A stretch of 64,000 nt of DNA, taken from positions 12,456,501 through 12,520,500 of the forward strand of contig CP141146.1 of the NCBI GenBank assembly GCA_035235625.1. Direction: 5' to 3'. The stretch is from Saururus chinensis (Eukaryota > Streptophyta > Magnoliopsida > Piperales > Saururaceae). Position 1 is the stretch's first letter. Every line of letters starts with the position of its first letter. The notes below the pieces were generated by a model. The model ran no database searches, was not told where the DNA came from, and saw only the letters and a program-made list of their open reading frames with translations. Of the stretch, positions 33,101-44,011 are shown one piece after another. The position numbers and the translations under genes are program-made.

Positions 33101-36100
33101 CTGTATTTTTTTATGAAAATACCACTTTACTTTTTGATAAATCTCTTGAATTTGTGGTAATTCATTTCCTTCTCCGGGGCATAGACTGCTGCATGGCATT
33201 GGGTGTGACTGGACGGTTATTAGGGTTTTGTTAAAATAAGCAATATGCAATTTTCCTTCTCTATAACAAATCTATTCAATTGAGCATGTTCCAATGCCCA
33301 AACACTTGCATAGATAGATCGGTACACCTGATTGGGCTATAACTTTCCATTTTAAAAATTGATTCTGATGCTGGTAACGATATTTTAGTTGTTTTAGTCT
33401 AATTTTGTGGAATTGTTTAGTTATTTCAATCCCCGAAAAACTCTTATCTATCTCCGTATATTGAACATTTGGGTTCTTAGCTGCTTGAAATATTTCTTCT
33501 GTATTTTATAATTTCATATTATTTGGATGAAACTCTTCTATCTTCACTTTTTATTCTATTTCCATATTATGTTCCTCTGGTACTTGCATATCTTTTTCCT
33601 CACTCTGTCAAGATTTTAAATGTTATTCCTTTCCAATGGTGCCTATTCTGAAAGTTTAGTTAGGCCAATATGGCTACGACTTGACATGTCTCTTTCCTGT
33701 TTTGTCTTCTAACCTTTTATGCCTGTGCGCTTTATCTTCCTGATGATTGCACTTTTAATGACAAGCCTCTCTTCCATTGCTACCACAATGTCTACGTCTG
33801 TAAGGAAAATGAAGATAACAAATGAAGAATATGATATTTATGTTTTTTAAGAAACTGGAAGAATGTAGTTGCGGCAAGCCAATAACATATTCAAATATCT
33901 TAAAAGAAGTAAATAGACACAGGTTCTTATGTTGATTTTCAGGTACTCGTATTCTCTGTAATCCATCGTGTGTCCATCATAATCCATATTAATGCATTTG
34001 TCAGTTACATCTCAAACCTGAGCTTTGATAATATGATGTATTTGCCTAGTTAATTACACTGTCTTATATGCGTTAAACTTTCGCACATTTGGTGCATATT
34101 AGTTTACATGCTTGGTAGTTCTTTTCTTTAACCTGCTGAAAAGGCATCTTAGTTTGAATTTTTTTATATGCTCTGGAGTTTATGCTCGTTATGTGGAGAT
34201 GCTATATCTAGAACTCGCAACTCAGTTTCAAGTTGGAAGTTCTACTTCAAAAGATTTTTGTTAATATGGGATTCAGTCATCTAGGAAATTATATGTGAGA
34301 CTGCATTTATACGAGAGATTTAATCCTTAAAATTAGCAAAGTTGGAAATTCGATGTTTACTTTTTGTTTTATTCTTCGATCATGTTCTGTGTGCTTTCTG
34401 AATCATGATTTGGTGTTCTGCTTCTTGTAGGTTACTTATCACTTTTTCCATTGGAAAAAAGGAACCCCATTTGCTGAAGACCAGGGAATTTACAATGGTT
34501 TAACTTGGTGGGAGCAGATAGACAATGGAAAACAACTTACTCGTAACAGAAAGTTTCTGACCGTTGTACCTGTTGTATTGTAAGTAGATTTTGTTGTTAT
34601 CTGGCACATTATTTTTAGTGTACAATCAGTCTATTATATAATTTTCTTTGGAGAACAATCATGTCAGAATATCTTTTACTTAGTCAAAGACATTGTATTT
34701 ACTAAGACATCTTACCAAAACTGTGAATGATATTAATAAATTTTACTGCAAAAAATATTTTTCCATTTGAGAATGTAATTTTTTATAATGGTTTAGGATG
34801 AAATATTTTTTTGTTGATCTGTGTTTTAAAGCAAGCGTAGAAATGCACAAAATGCTGGTGGAAATTAAAATTTAATGCAATTGGGAGTCATTACTCTGTT
34901 ATGACGGCATTCATGCACATCCTGCTGTGATTGCCAGAAGAAACTGGTAAAAATATTTGTGCTGAGGTGCGCAATTTCCTCAGGTCTTCTCTTCTATTCT
35001 ACTTTGACAAATGTCCATGCTAGATTTTAAATGCATGAGGCAAGCCTAAAAATAATTTCATGCTAAAAGATGTGAGGTATACATGTGAAGTACATTAACA
35101 TCTAGCATATGAAACTTCATAAATAAATAAATAAAATAGGAAAAAATTTAAATGAAATGAACAAAATTCAAATTTTATGTATGATTTGAACTACATTAAA
35201 ATAAAATTGAAGCAGAAATGAACAAATGTTGAGAATATGGAAAAAAAAAGCAAAATAATTAGAAATAAAGAAGACATTATAAGGCTTGATGCATGGATCA
35301 AGCAGGAGGCACAAGATGTGCATTGGGTGCATGCCTCATATGCATTAAAGGAACCATGGATTGGACAATGGCCCTCCTATAGTGTTCTAGTCTGTACTAA
35401 TACAACGTTATTAATTCTTTAATTTCTAGGTTTTACCCATAACTGATAAACTTCAATTTGAGCGTTTTTTTCCCCTCATGGGGTAAGCTACAAATATTTT
35501 TTTTACTGCTCTATGTTTTGCCATTTTTTATATGTTATCAGCTTTTAGTGTATTAAATTTGTCAATCTGTTGTTCATGGGAATGGCCAGTGAGAGAAATG
35601 TGTTCTGTTGACTTTCCTTTATGTTTGGTAAAAGAAAAAAATTTGCACAAAATCAGGTTGATGAATTTTTTTTATTTGGCTTGCCATCGAAAATTATCTT
35701 GAATTAGTTATACCTTATGGTTTACAGTTGTTTCGGGACTTATCTTGAATTAGATACAAATTCTTGGCCCATGTTAATTTGGATAATCTATGCTTTTAAA
35801 GTGCTCAGTTATGCAGAGTGGGTAATTTAAATCTACTGACAATGTCTTTTATAGTATGAATCGATTTTAATAATGGTGGTTATTGCTTTCCCAAGATTTG
35901 ATTGAGGATGAAAATGGGCCCAAAACCCGTTTGGCACTGCATTCCCCAATTCTAAGTCCGGCCTAGTCCACTTTGTAAGAGTTCCCAGGAAAAATAATCC
36001 CCTGGGTTGTTTTTTTCCCGTAAAATGTCAGGTCAGGCTCTTGTGCTATATTCCTCTCACCCCTTGTATCTCCTCAAGGCTACCCTTCTTTCTCCATGTT

Positions 36101-37505
36101 GTCTTCTCTCCCATGTGCGCCTTCTCTCCTATTATGCCTCCTCTCCTGTTCAGTGCCTCTTCACCTTTGCCACCTTGTCACCCATTGCCGCTTTGTCTCT
36201 GGTCATGCCTTCTCTCTAGTAGCAGCATTTAACTGTGATTCTCCCCTGTTTTTTCATCTTCTGGTTTTCAATTTTGGCTACAAAGCTTAGTCTTTTCCCA
36301 TTTCCGTTTTGTATATGAGGTGATGGAAATCTACTTGTCTATTGTCTTTCTCGTCTCGACCTTGTTTAATTTGCATCTTTGTAATGTTTGCCATCTCTAC
36401 CTTGACTGGTGATGGTGGATGCTAGTTTTGCTTTACCATGTTTGATGGTTGTCATTTAGACCTTGTTTGGCATATGGTGGATGCTGATTGGAGCACTCTC
36501 TTAGAGGAAAAGGGCATCTCTGATGATGATTGGTATAAAAAGTTTCATTATTACTATGTTGATTCGATGTAGAAAAGATTTTGGAGACCTGAACTGAAGC
36601 ATGAACTCTCTTATTGTTTCGGGGAAAAAAAAGAGCCGAGGGATCTCTGGGTTTTGGTTTAGGGGGGTTGGGGCAATTGGGTAGTTTCCTCTGAGTCACT
36701 TTGGATTTCTCGACTGCCCTTTATATAATTAGTTTTGCATGGTGTTAATATGAATAACAGAAAGATTTATGGTTTAGGTTTGGTTCTGGTTATGATGATA
36801 CAAGTGTCCACTGTTTGGTCTTAGCATATCGAGGAAATCAATGGAGACGGAAATCAGTCCCTTCTTGAGAAGCTGCTTGATATAAATGAAAATTCATAGT
36901 TTATTTAATTTTCTTTTTTAGGTAAAGTTCCGTGTCCCCTATTGAAGAGGGGTTCTTGAGTGTTTAATGTGTTAAATGTGATTTATAAAAAGTGATGGTG
37001 GATTTGATGTCAATTTATTCTTTAGCTTGTTGAGGTGAATATTGTAAATCTTATGGATCTGATATTTGTCTTTTGAGGTTGTAAAGTTAATATTGTTGTG
37101 TGAATACGGAAATTTTATGTGATTTTTGCTTCTGTTGTTACCTTGTTTATATTTCTTCAAATTTTTTTTCATTTGATCTTAGTATTTTGCCAAACAGGTG
37201 TTTCTAGAAATAAGGATAGTTATGCCAAACAGGTTAAGACCTGAAATTGAACTACTACATAACTTGGGAAATTTTTTTAATAATTCTTTGAGACAGAAAT
37301 ACCTTAAAAATCCCCTACCAAACAGTGTATTAAGTCAAGTTTCTGAAAACTCCTTTGTACTTGCAGGTATTTGATTGCTTCACACACAACGGACTATCAG
37401 CACCCAATGCTATTTCTGAATACACTAGCTGTGTTTGTCCTTGTGGTTGCCAAATTTCCCAATATGCATAAGGTCCGCATTTTTGGCATCAATGCAGACC
37501 AGTGA
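30163..37505 (+). CDS. ORM: ORM/ORMDL family protein, regulator of serine palmitoyltransferase
   Basis: Three exons: 30163-30348, 34431-34579, 37367-37505, joined in frame (the second junction splits a Leu codon) to give 157 aa. Exon 1 starts MAKLYVQAMPPVDMNKNTEW and contains the first membrane hairpin (VWTTYILILFFSWLIVLSVF). Exon 2 has VTYHFFHWKKGTPFAEDQG and YNGLTWWEQIDNGKQLTRNR. Exon 3 encodes the second hairpin (LFLNTLAVFVLVVAKFPNMH) and ends FGINADQ. ORM proteins sit in the ER membrane, bind the LCB1/LCB2 serine palmitoyltransferase and inhibit sphingolipid base synthesis when ceramide is high; in plants loss disturbs growth and cell death control. All residues expected in plant ORMs appear present. 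The introns of 4.1 and 2.8 kb are large but have standard sites. Which ORM paralogue this is cannot be decided here. Confidence 0.97.
30349..34430 (+). other. ORM intron 1 (4.1 kb)
   Basis: T-rich intron with donor 'cgtg|gtaatt' and acceptor 'cttgtag|gtt'. No gene is visible inside; small open frames (for example 31975-32265) show no domain. It includes a diverged tandem duplication at about 32340-33090. Confidence 0.85.
32340..33090. repeat. Diverged tandem duplication inside ORM intron 1 (unit about 355 bp)
   Basis: Unit 1 (about 32340-32705) and unit 2 (about 32712-33090) share in order: 'gactagtg(c/a)aa', 'agcagggtc' / 'aggagggtc', 'attttaacc(t/a)cag', 'aggttctgacaat', 'ggtatcttga' / 'gattatcttga', 'ttaaattaaga', 'aggcataaca' / 'atgcataaca' and 'ttgtcatgctaat'. 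Confidence 0.7.
34580..37366 (+). other. ORM intron 2 (2.8 kb)
   Basis: Donor 'att|gtaagt' and acceptor 'cttgcag|gta'. It contains a possible small inverted-repeat element (35030-35346) and CT-rich sequence from 36000 to 36300 that makes three overlapping open frames without a recognisable domain. Words such as 'gggcccaaaacccgtttgg' near 35915 recall the GGCC-type dispersed repeats elsewhere in the window. Confidence 0.8.
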
Positions 37506-38320
37506 GAGCACCAAGATTCTGTCTCTGGAAATTCAGGGTGGCCCTTTTGATGGATTGGGCATCGCTGTACAGAAGCTGCCACTACTAGATAATCAAAAGG
37601 AGTTACTGTTTTTGATAAGCGAGAATATTACCTTTTACTACTTTTGGTCAGCTTACTCTTTGTTCTGATAATACTGGAGAAACAAGTGTATTGCTTTGTT
37701 TTTTGGCGACTTTTTAAGAAAAAAATGTATTTGCATTGTACAGTTTATGGCCAATGTTCTTTTATAATTTACTTCAATCCTTTAGTATTTTTCTATTATT
37801 CTTGACTTCTGCCAATTTGCTGTGCAATTTGTGACTTTACTTGATCCTGAGTTTGTCAGCGGAGGGGACTTATTTTATTGGCAAATCACCTCTTTTGCCA
37901 TTCATTACGGCCTCCAGCAAATTAAACTACTATGGCGGCTCAGGATTCCTTCTACATAGGCAATTAGCATCTAGCATAATAAGCGGCTTAGTTTAGTGAA
38001 GTATTTCAGATGCCATTAGCATCTAGTTTGGGGATTTTGGCCGTGGCATCTTGTCTTGAAATTTATGCGAGTGGCTGGACACAATGGTCGGTGTCCAGCA
38101 TCAAATTAGTGGTATCGTCTGACTTAGTTGCTGGGGATATTTTGGTGAACTGAATTTTTTCCCCTCTAAACTGATCTTAGTCTATCAATAAACAATTCCT
38201 GAGTGCATCTCCTCTGGTCGTTTGTAATTGGTGATAGGTATGCCACCTTGGTACCCGGTAAGTTTGAAGAGGCCACGACCCCAATAAGTTATAATTATGC
38301 CTAAGAAATAGATGGATAAT
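37506..38320 (+). other. ORM 3' UTR and intergenic flank
   Basis: The 3' UTR probably covers about 200-300 bp (T-rich from 37680 to 37810). The rest shows no gene. Confidence 0.5.
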
Positions 38321-38525
38321 CCCTATGTCCTGAAATAAGTGTCCTACTTTTTTCAAATATGTAAATCACATGATATCACTTAAAAAGTGAAGACACTAAC
38401 ACAAAAAAGTTAATATGGGGTATTTTAGAAAAAAATATACTTAAAAATTGGTTAAGAGAAAATGGTGACACCTATTTTAAGATAAATTATTTTTTTCAAA
38501 TAGGATGCTTATTTTAAGATTGAGA
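38321..38525. mobile_element. Stowaway-like MITE
   Basis: The left end 'ccctatgtcctgaaataag' and 'tgtcctac(t)6' is matched in inverse by the right end, which reads back 'ctcaatcttaaaataagcat' and 'cctattt'. This is the familiar 'CTCCCTCCGTCCCGAAATAA' Stowaway terminus, diverged. No target-site duplication can be fixed. It carries no open frame. Confidence 0.65.
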
Positions 38526-39800
38526 AAACTCGTGCATTTCTTTATTTCTTGATAAAAAAAGAAAAGTGTATTCTGAGTCGTTGAATAAGTGTTGACCAAC
38601 ATGCTTTTTTTAGGGAAGAGTTTTTCATGCTCACCGTGAGCCCAGCATTTCCGTTCAGCATACGTGTTAATGCAAGTGTCGTTAATCTCATGGATGAAGA
38701 CTCTTAAGCATTCCTTACACCAAACTCCTAAAAACTCTTCCCTTCCTTCCACACACAGCTTTAATAGGAAGATCCCATGGTCATACATTTGTTAAATTTT
38801 GTTTAAATGGCCAATTTGCTTAATGTCCTCAGAATGAAAAGATAAAAGACCTTTCTATGAATCTTTTTATAACTTTGTTCAGGTGATGATCACATGGAAA
38901 TCATTCATATGTTTTCTTCATAAAACGGTTCTACCAATGAGCAGCATATAGTAGAAAAGAAGTCCATGTACTCTCTGGCGCCTAACTTCCCCACCGGTCA
39001 AATGTCAAATTGGCCGGCAATAGTTTGCACATCTTGGCTAAATTGCCCCCACTGTCATCGCTCCAATATTCCTCCAGTGTTTTAATGCATGCCATTAATG
39101 GCTAGAAAAGAAGGAATGAAACAACTAATCAACTATGACTAGTTGATCACCCACTAATGCCCATTTTCTCAGAGCCCCCAGTTTTTGCTCCTAACCACCC
39201 AACAAGCTGTAGCGGCAGCATATTGATGTCACCCAAACAAATCTTTTTGTCTCTAACCACCTATCCTGACTTTTCTTGAGTGGCTGCCATCAATCTGGAC
39301 CATTCAGCCTGCACCTAGTATCATGCAAAACGTTACACCACAGAAATTATCAGAGGAATAGCTCAAGATGACTTTTAAACTGATGTTGCACTGAACTGAC
39401 CACCTCAACAGCGAGACAGTTGAACAGTAGGAAGAACATCTAGATTGTTAGCAGCTTGTTGAGCCTCTACCCTCACTCTAGCTGGTGATGGTAATTTCAC
39501 ATGATAGTAAAAAGGAGTGGTGGGAAGAAGGTGCATCTTTTTCTTTGTCTAGTTGTCTATCTTTGTGTATGCATAGTACATTACAGATGTTCCGTAAGCT
39601 TCTATATATATGTGTGAGAGTGGTATATTAACCACGAAGACCCACGCAAACTTTCAGGAGGAAAGAGACGTCGGACTGTGAATAACAAGAAGATCAGTAG
39701 ATGACACCAGCAGCATGGTTCCCCTGTAATTGAAATTCACTGAGGCCCCTAAGTACCCTCTCTTAAAAGAGTAAAATAGAGCAAACTAGTTCAATAAATA
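38526..39800. other. Intergenic, nothing recognised
   Basis: The minus-strand open frame at 38477-38788 starts inside the MITE edge and shows no domain. 'gggaagagtttttcatgc' near 38613 also occurs near 26460, so this is probably dispersed-repeat DNA. Confidence 0.5.
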
Positions 39801-39907
39801 CTCTCTCTATCTCACATTAATAATTTTATTTGATTTTATAAAATAAACTAAACTTAGTTCATTTTTTTTATAAACTAAATCGAACTATTAATATGAGATG
39901 GAAGGAG
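39801..39907. mobile_element. Stowaway MITE, 107 bp, TA target duplication
   Basis: The terminal inverted repeats are 'ctctctctatctcacattaa' and, read back, 'ctccttccatctcatattaa', followed by 'tagtt/taattttattt'. The element is almost wholly self-complementary and is flanked by TA on both sides, as expected for Tc1/mariner-derived Stowaway elements. Confidence 0.85.
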
Positions 39908-42200
39908 TAGGAAGTTTGCAAGAGAAGATTTTGAATTCAAACCTAGTATGAAGGCAATCGATTCCTAATTATCACATGGAGGGCAACACATGAAAAAAAT
40001 GAAATAGGAAAAAGACTTGTCGGAAATAATTTAAGGAGATTTGCTACAGGAACTAATGAGTGTCATGGATTATGGAAGTCACATGGTGTTGGTCAATGGA
40101 AGGGACCCAATGGCTTCCTCTAGAGGGTGAAGCAAAATGATGGCTAGCATAAGTACCCTCAATGTAGCATGTCTGAACAAAGATGGTGGTGGAGGCCTCA
40201 TTGGGTTTTTTAAGGCACTACTCAACAAAAACTTGACCTATGGGGGCCCAGTTGGTGGTGGATTTGATCACTTGCAGTGACAGGCGGAGGTTTTGGACTT
40301 TAGGAGCTAAGGTAGGTTCATTCATTAGGGTCTTAGGAAATTCCCATCTCCTATAGACTGAGTTGGTGGCTGAGATAAATTGAATCCAAAATTAGTAGTT
40401 TAAGCTAAAATTAGCAATAGTTGGTGAAGAAAGCCATGTCACACTGATGCCAGTTGTAAGTTCAGTAAAGTGCATGTTGCTCTTGGATTAAAAAAATCTA
40501 TTTCAACAACAAAATGTGAAGAGGTACATGGCACAGTATTTTGATTTTGTAGAGAGTATAGCGCCAAGTTAGGGATATGTCCCTAAGGTCTACATAACTT
40601 CATGAAAGATGTGAACACAATATTCTTGATGATGTAGACACTGCATTTGACTTTGCATGAACTTGTCCAATTTTTGGACACTTTCGGTGAATAACCCAAA
40701 AGATGGTTCCATAGATCAACTAATGTCAACATCGTATCTAATTGGATTAGTTGGATGTGACCCCTAAAAAAAATATGTGCGTACATACAAAGATTGTAGG
40801 CGTAACTCAGGTCTATTTTGATGAGCTATGCTTTTCCCCGGGTGGGGAAAGCTTAATAGCATCTAAATTTGCAAATGCTGGAATAATAAAGTTTTTGGTC
40901 AGTTTCTTAATCAAGTTTGGGGGTCACAAAGCTAGTGAAACAGATGAGGATGATTACTGCATAGTGACAGAAGTAGTTGATTCAGTTGAACCTATTCAGG
41001 ATACACCTGGGAAGTAATAATCTAGTGCTCATAATCAAGCCCATCTCCTTCTATGACTCATGATGAATACGAAGATAGTTGTAACAGATACAATTAAAGA
41101 CTGTTGAGTTTTCCACTTCAACTTACATCAGCTGCCAATTTCGGACTCGTAGCTATCCATACTTCCCAACCACAATAAATTCCCACCCTCCAACCTCTTA
41201 AGCTATAATTGCCTCACTCTCTCTTTGCCCTTATTGGGATAAGAGATGTTGAAGCATGGTTAATGGATAGCAATTGCCTTCAAAACAGGAAGAAATGGGT
41301 GGAAACAGGTTCAAGAGCACAAACTGCACTTGAAACAAATAGAAAAAACCGGCAATGGAACAGTTGAGATAACAATGAGGAGCAGCATGCACCCTCATTA
41401 ATCTAAAGCATCTATGAGGCAATATGAGTGCATAGAGTAATAAAGTATGGGTTATATATAGGTGAGCTTGTAAACAAAGTTGAATGGATGTTCTGATGGC
41501 ACTCATGCCGAGGGGAATGTTTGTGGGGTCTCCCATACACTTCTTTGCGGACAGATAGAGTGAAGCCCGGAGCTGGTGTCTTGCTTTGGCCAGTTAATAA
41601 AGAAGTAAACATGGGGTTGACACAATGATACATGAAGATGGCATGAGTGACTGGAAATGGAAATCATTAGGTGAGCTTTCGGTTGAAGCAGGTGAACTCA
41701 TCTCAGCACCCTTAGCTGGTTGCCTTGGTCCCCCTTCTGGTTCATTCATGAAGGTAGAGCAGGAAAAGGAAAGGGAGAGGGAAAGAGGGGACGCACTTTG
41801 AATTAGAATAATAATTCTAATATTCACTAAGTAGATGATTCTCTCCTCCTCTAGTGGAACGACACTATCTTACCTTAGTTTTGTGTTTTCTTTAGTGAGA
41901 TTCATGAAGGTCATGACTGGAAGAGAGCCTTCTTGCCGGATGGTGTGATGGGACCTGACATTGCAGACCTGCCTTGAAAAGAGATAAGACTTGAAAAAAC
42001 AATGCAAGCATCATTACAGTCCTACCACACCACTTGAACGAGTAGAAAATTTGCCAATACACTGTGACTCAACCCTTGATCTGTTGTTATAACTGAAACA
42101 AAAAGAAAGGGAACAGGTTTTTTGTCCATACACAAACTTCCACATTCCACGAACTACAACTTGAAATTATTTGCAAATCCATCAAAAACACATTAACTCT
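39908..42200. other. Intergenic, no supported gene
   Basis: The open frame at 40751-41017 (+) encodes 88 aa with an acidic end (ASETDEDD) but has no family resemblance I recognise, no promoter-like context and no partner exons; 41231-41536 and 41412-41633 (-) are likewise unsupported. The area could hold decayed transposon sequence. Confidence 0.45.
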
Positions 42201-42553
42201 GGGTGCCATTTCTTACGCTTATGGGAAATATAGCAATTCAAGAACCAGGCCACAATGCCACATGATGCAGCCCTTGTAGTGAAGGTCTTCACTTTGCTGC
42301 CCTTGCAAAAATCCGGGCCTTCGACCATTGCCCCCTTCTCTTAGCCCAGACCCACTTCTAATTTCCATGACACCCATTTGAAGCCAACCTAAAAGAAGCT
42401 TCAGACAATTCACAGAATATAGGAAAAAGGAAGAGAAAATATATATATATATAACTCCATGTATTTCTATCTGTTAGTCCTGAACAAGTCCAAACAAAAG
42501 TCACCCACCATGAGAGGAAGTTGAACACACAAAATCTGCTCATTCTTTGTCTT
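42200..42553 (-). other. Probable 3' UTR and downstream flank of the Dof gene
   Basis: This region follows the stop codon on the minus strand. It includes a short (ta)n tract at about 42440-42452. No other gene is seen. Confidence 0.45.
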
Positions 42554-43892
42554 CTACCATGATCCTCCGCCCAACATTCCATTCCAGTAGCCAGATGAGT
42601 CTCCTTGTCCCCTATTCTGATCAAAATCCGTATTTGAAACTGGCTTCAGATCCTCAAATGGAAACAACAGCCTCCCACTGCCATTATCTTGAACTCCTTG
42701 CATGTTCCCATATGTACCCCCACTCCCAAGGCCATCCAGAGGAAAATTCAGGGTGGGCCTGAACTCATGCAGGCCAAAACCAGATGAATAGACTGAGTTA
42801 GAATCTGGCACAGTCATAGGCATGGGCATGAAGGAATTCAATCCCCTTGAAGCAATTCCAGTCCTCAGCAGCTCAAGGGCCGATATGGTACTAGTACTGA
42901 CAGTTGTAGCAGTAGACGAAGCTGATGACGGATTGTTGTTGCTACAGCTGTTGTTGTTTTCAATATTAGGCAGCTCAACGAATTCAGACATGTTGTGGTA
43001 CTCCTGGGTGGCCTGGAAAGCCAGATTCAGATCTTGCCCTTCATGGATTTTAGGGTTTTGAGATGTGGGTGCTGCAGAGGTGGGAGGATTGAAATCCGAA
43101 GACATGGTCTTCTTGGAGGCCGAGGAGGATGAGGAGCGCTTGTTCTTCCTTGAGCCACCCCCCACAGGAACGTTCCTAAGGGAGCCGCCTTCAGTCCAGT
43201 ATCTTCTGCAGGTCTTGCAGAAGTATCTTGGCTGGGTGAGGCTGTAGTTGTTGTAGTAGCAGAACTTGGTGTTGATGGAGTTGCACCTGGGGCAGTTCAA
43301 GGCTTGGTCCTTCTGGGGCCTTGCCTTCCTCTCCATTATAGGCGGCCTTGAGCATGTGCTGCTTGGGACCATCTCCTCCATAGGCTTCACCAGCCCAATT
43401 TCCTGAAAGAAAGGTAGAAAAGGCGAAGTAGAGAAAAGATCACAAAGGCCCCAACTAACACAGCAAGCCTTCAAGATCAAAAGAACAAAAGCTTACACCA
43501 GCACCTAATTATAAAAGAGAAAATAAAGGCTATAACTGAAAAGCAAACAAACGGACAAGATAAAACAAAGCATCACATAAGCAAAAGCCAATAGCTACAA
43601 CAACAAGAACAAAGATGACCACTTTTTTCCTTTATAACAGACGCCGAAGAAATACAAAGAATACGAAGGGAAAAAAAAAGCTTAGACCACTTTTCAGAGA
43701 TGAAAGCATATTAGGCACTGCACCAACTTGAAGATCTGAGAGGATCCATCTCAGGGGAAAAAACTCTCCAAACACAAAAGTTTGGATCAAAGCCTTCCAA
43801 ACCATAAAAAAAACCTCAGAAACAAGAAAAAAAACCAACTGGGTGGAGGCTATTTCCCATCAAAATACCTGCGGCCATTGAGCAGTATCCAT
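42554..43892 (-). CDS. Dof zinc-finger transcription factor, two exons
   Basis: Exon 1 (43869-43892) encodes MDTAQWPQ; the intron is 43403-43868 with good GT-AG sites; exon 2 (42554-43402) starts [11 protein letters not shown]. The total is 290 aa. The Dof domain spans about residues 39-95: [19 protein letters not shown], then [20 protein letters not shown] and [17 protein letters not shown]; the four cysteines fit C-x2-C-x21-C-x2-C. A serine-rich basic stretch follows (nuclear localisation), then Asn/Ser-rich low complexity. The end is [15 protein letters not shown], typical of the clade that begins MDTAQWPQ. Dof proteins bind AAAG cores in DNA; members of this clade act in vascular and meristem development, but the exact role here cannot be read from sequence. 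The longer single-exon reading starting at 43480 runs into intron sequence and lacks MDTAQWPQ, so I prefer the two-exon model. Confidence 0.95.
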
Positions 43893-43930
43893 GCAAACTC
43901 AAGGAGGTTGTTCTGCAGCTAGCTAGGCAA

Positions 43931-44011
43931 TCAGATGAACCTCGGTTGGAGAGCTCTCCCTTGTAACAGAAGGAATGTCTGGGAAGTGGTCAGCTTCAAT
44001 GCCTTGGGCAT
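43931..44011 (-). promoter_or_regulatory. uORF of 26 codons in the presumed Dof leader
   Basis: Minus-strand ATG at 44011 to TGA at 43931 encodes a peptide beginning MPKALKLTTSQTFLLLQG. It ends 38 nt before the Dof start codon and does not overlap it. It counts only if transcription starts upstream of 44011, which the CT-rich sequence at 44025-44060 allows. Confidence 0.4.

Noticed and set aside
36007-36290. Three overlapping open frames in ORM intron 2
   Set aside because: CT-rich sequence that is free of stops in several frames; no domain.
40751-41017. 88-codon open frame with an acidic tail
   Set aside because: No family resemblance, no promoter or splice context and no homologous copy in the window.
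42554-43480. Single-exon Dof reading with 26 extra N-terminal residues
   Set aside because: The extra residues are intron sequence ending in a clear acceptor (CAG before GAA); the spliced form gives the known MDTAQWPQ start.
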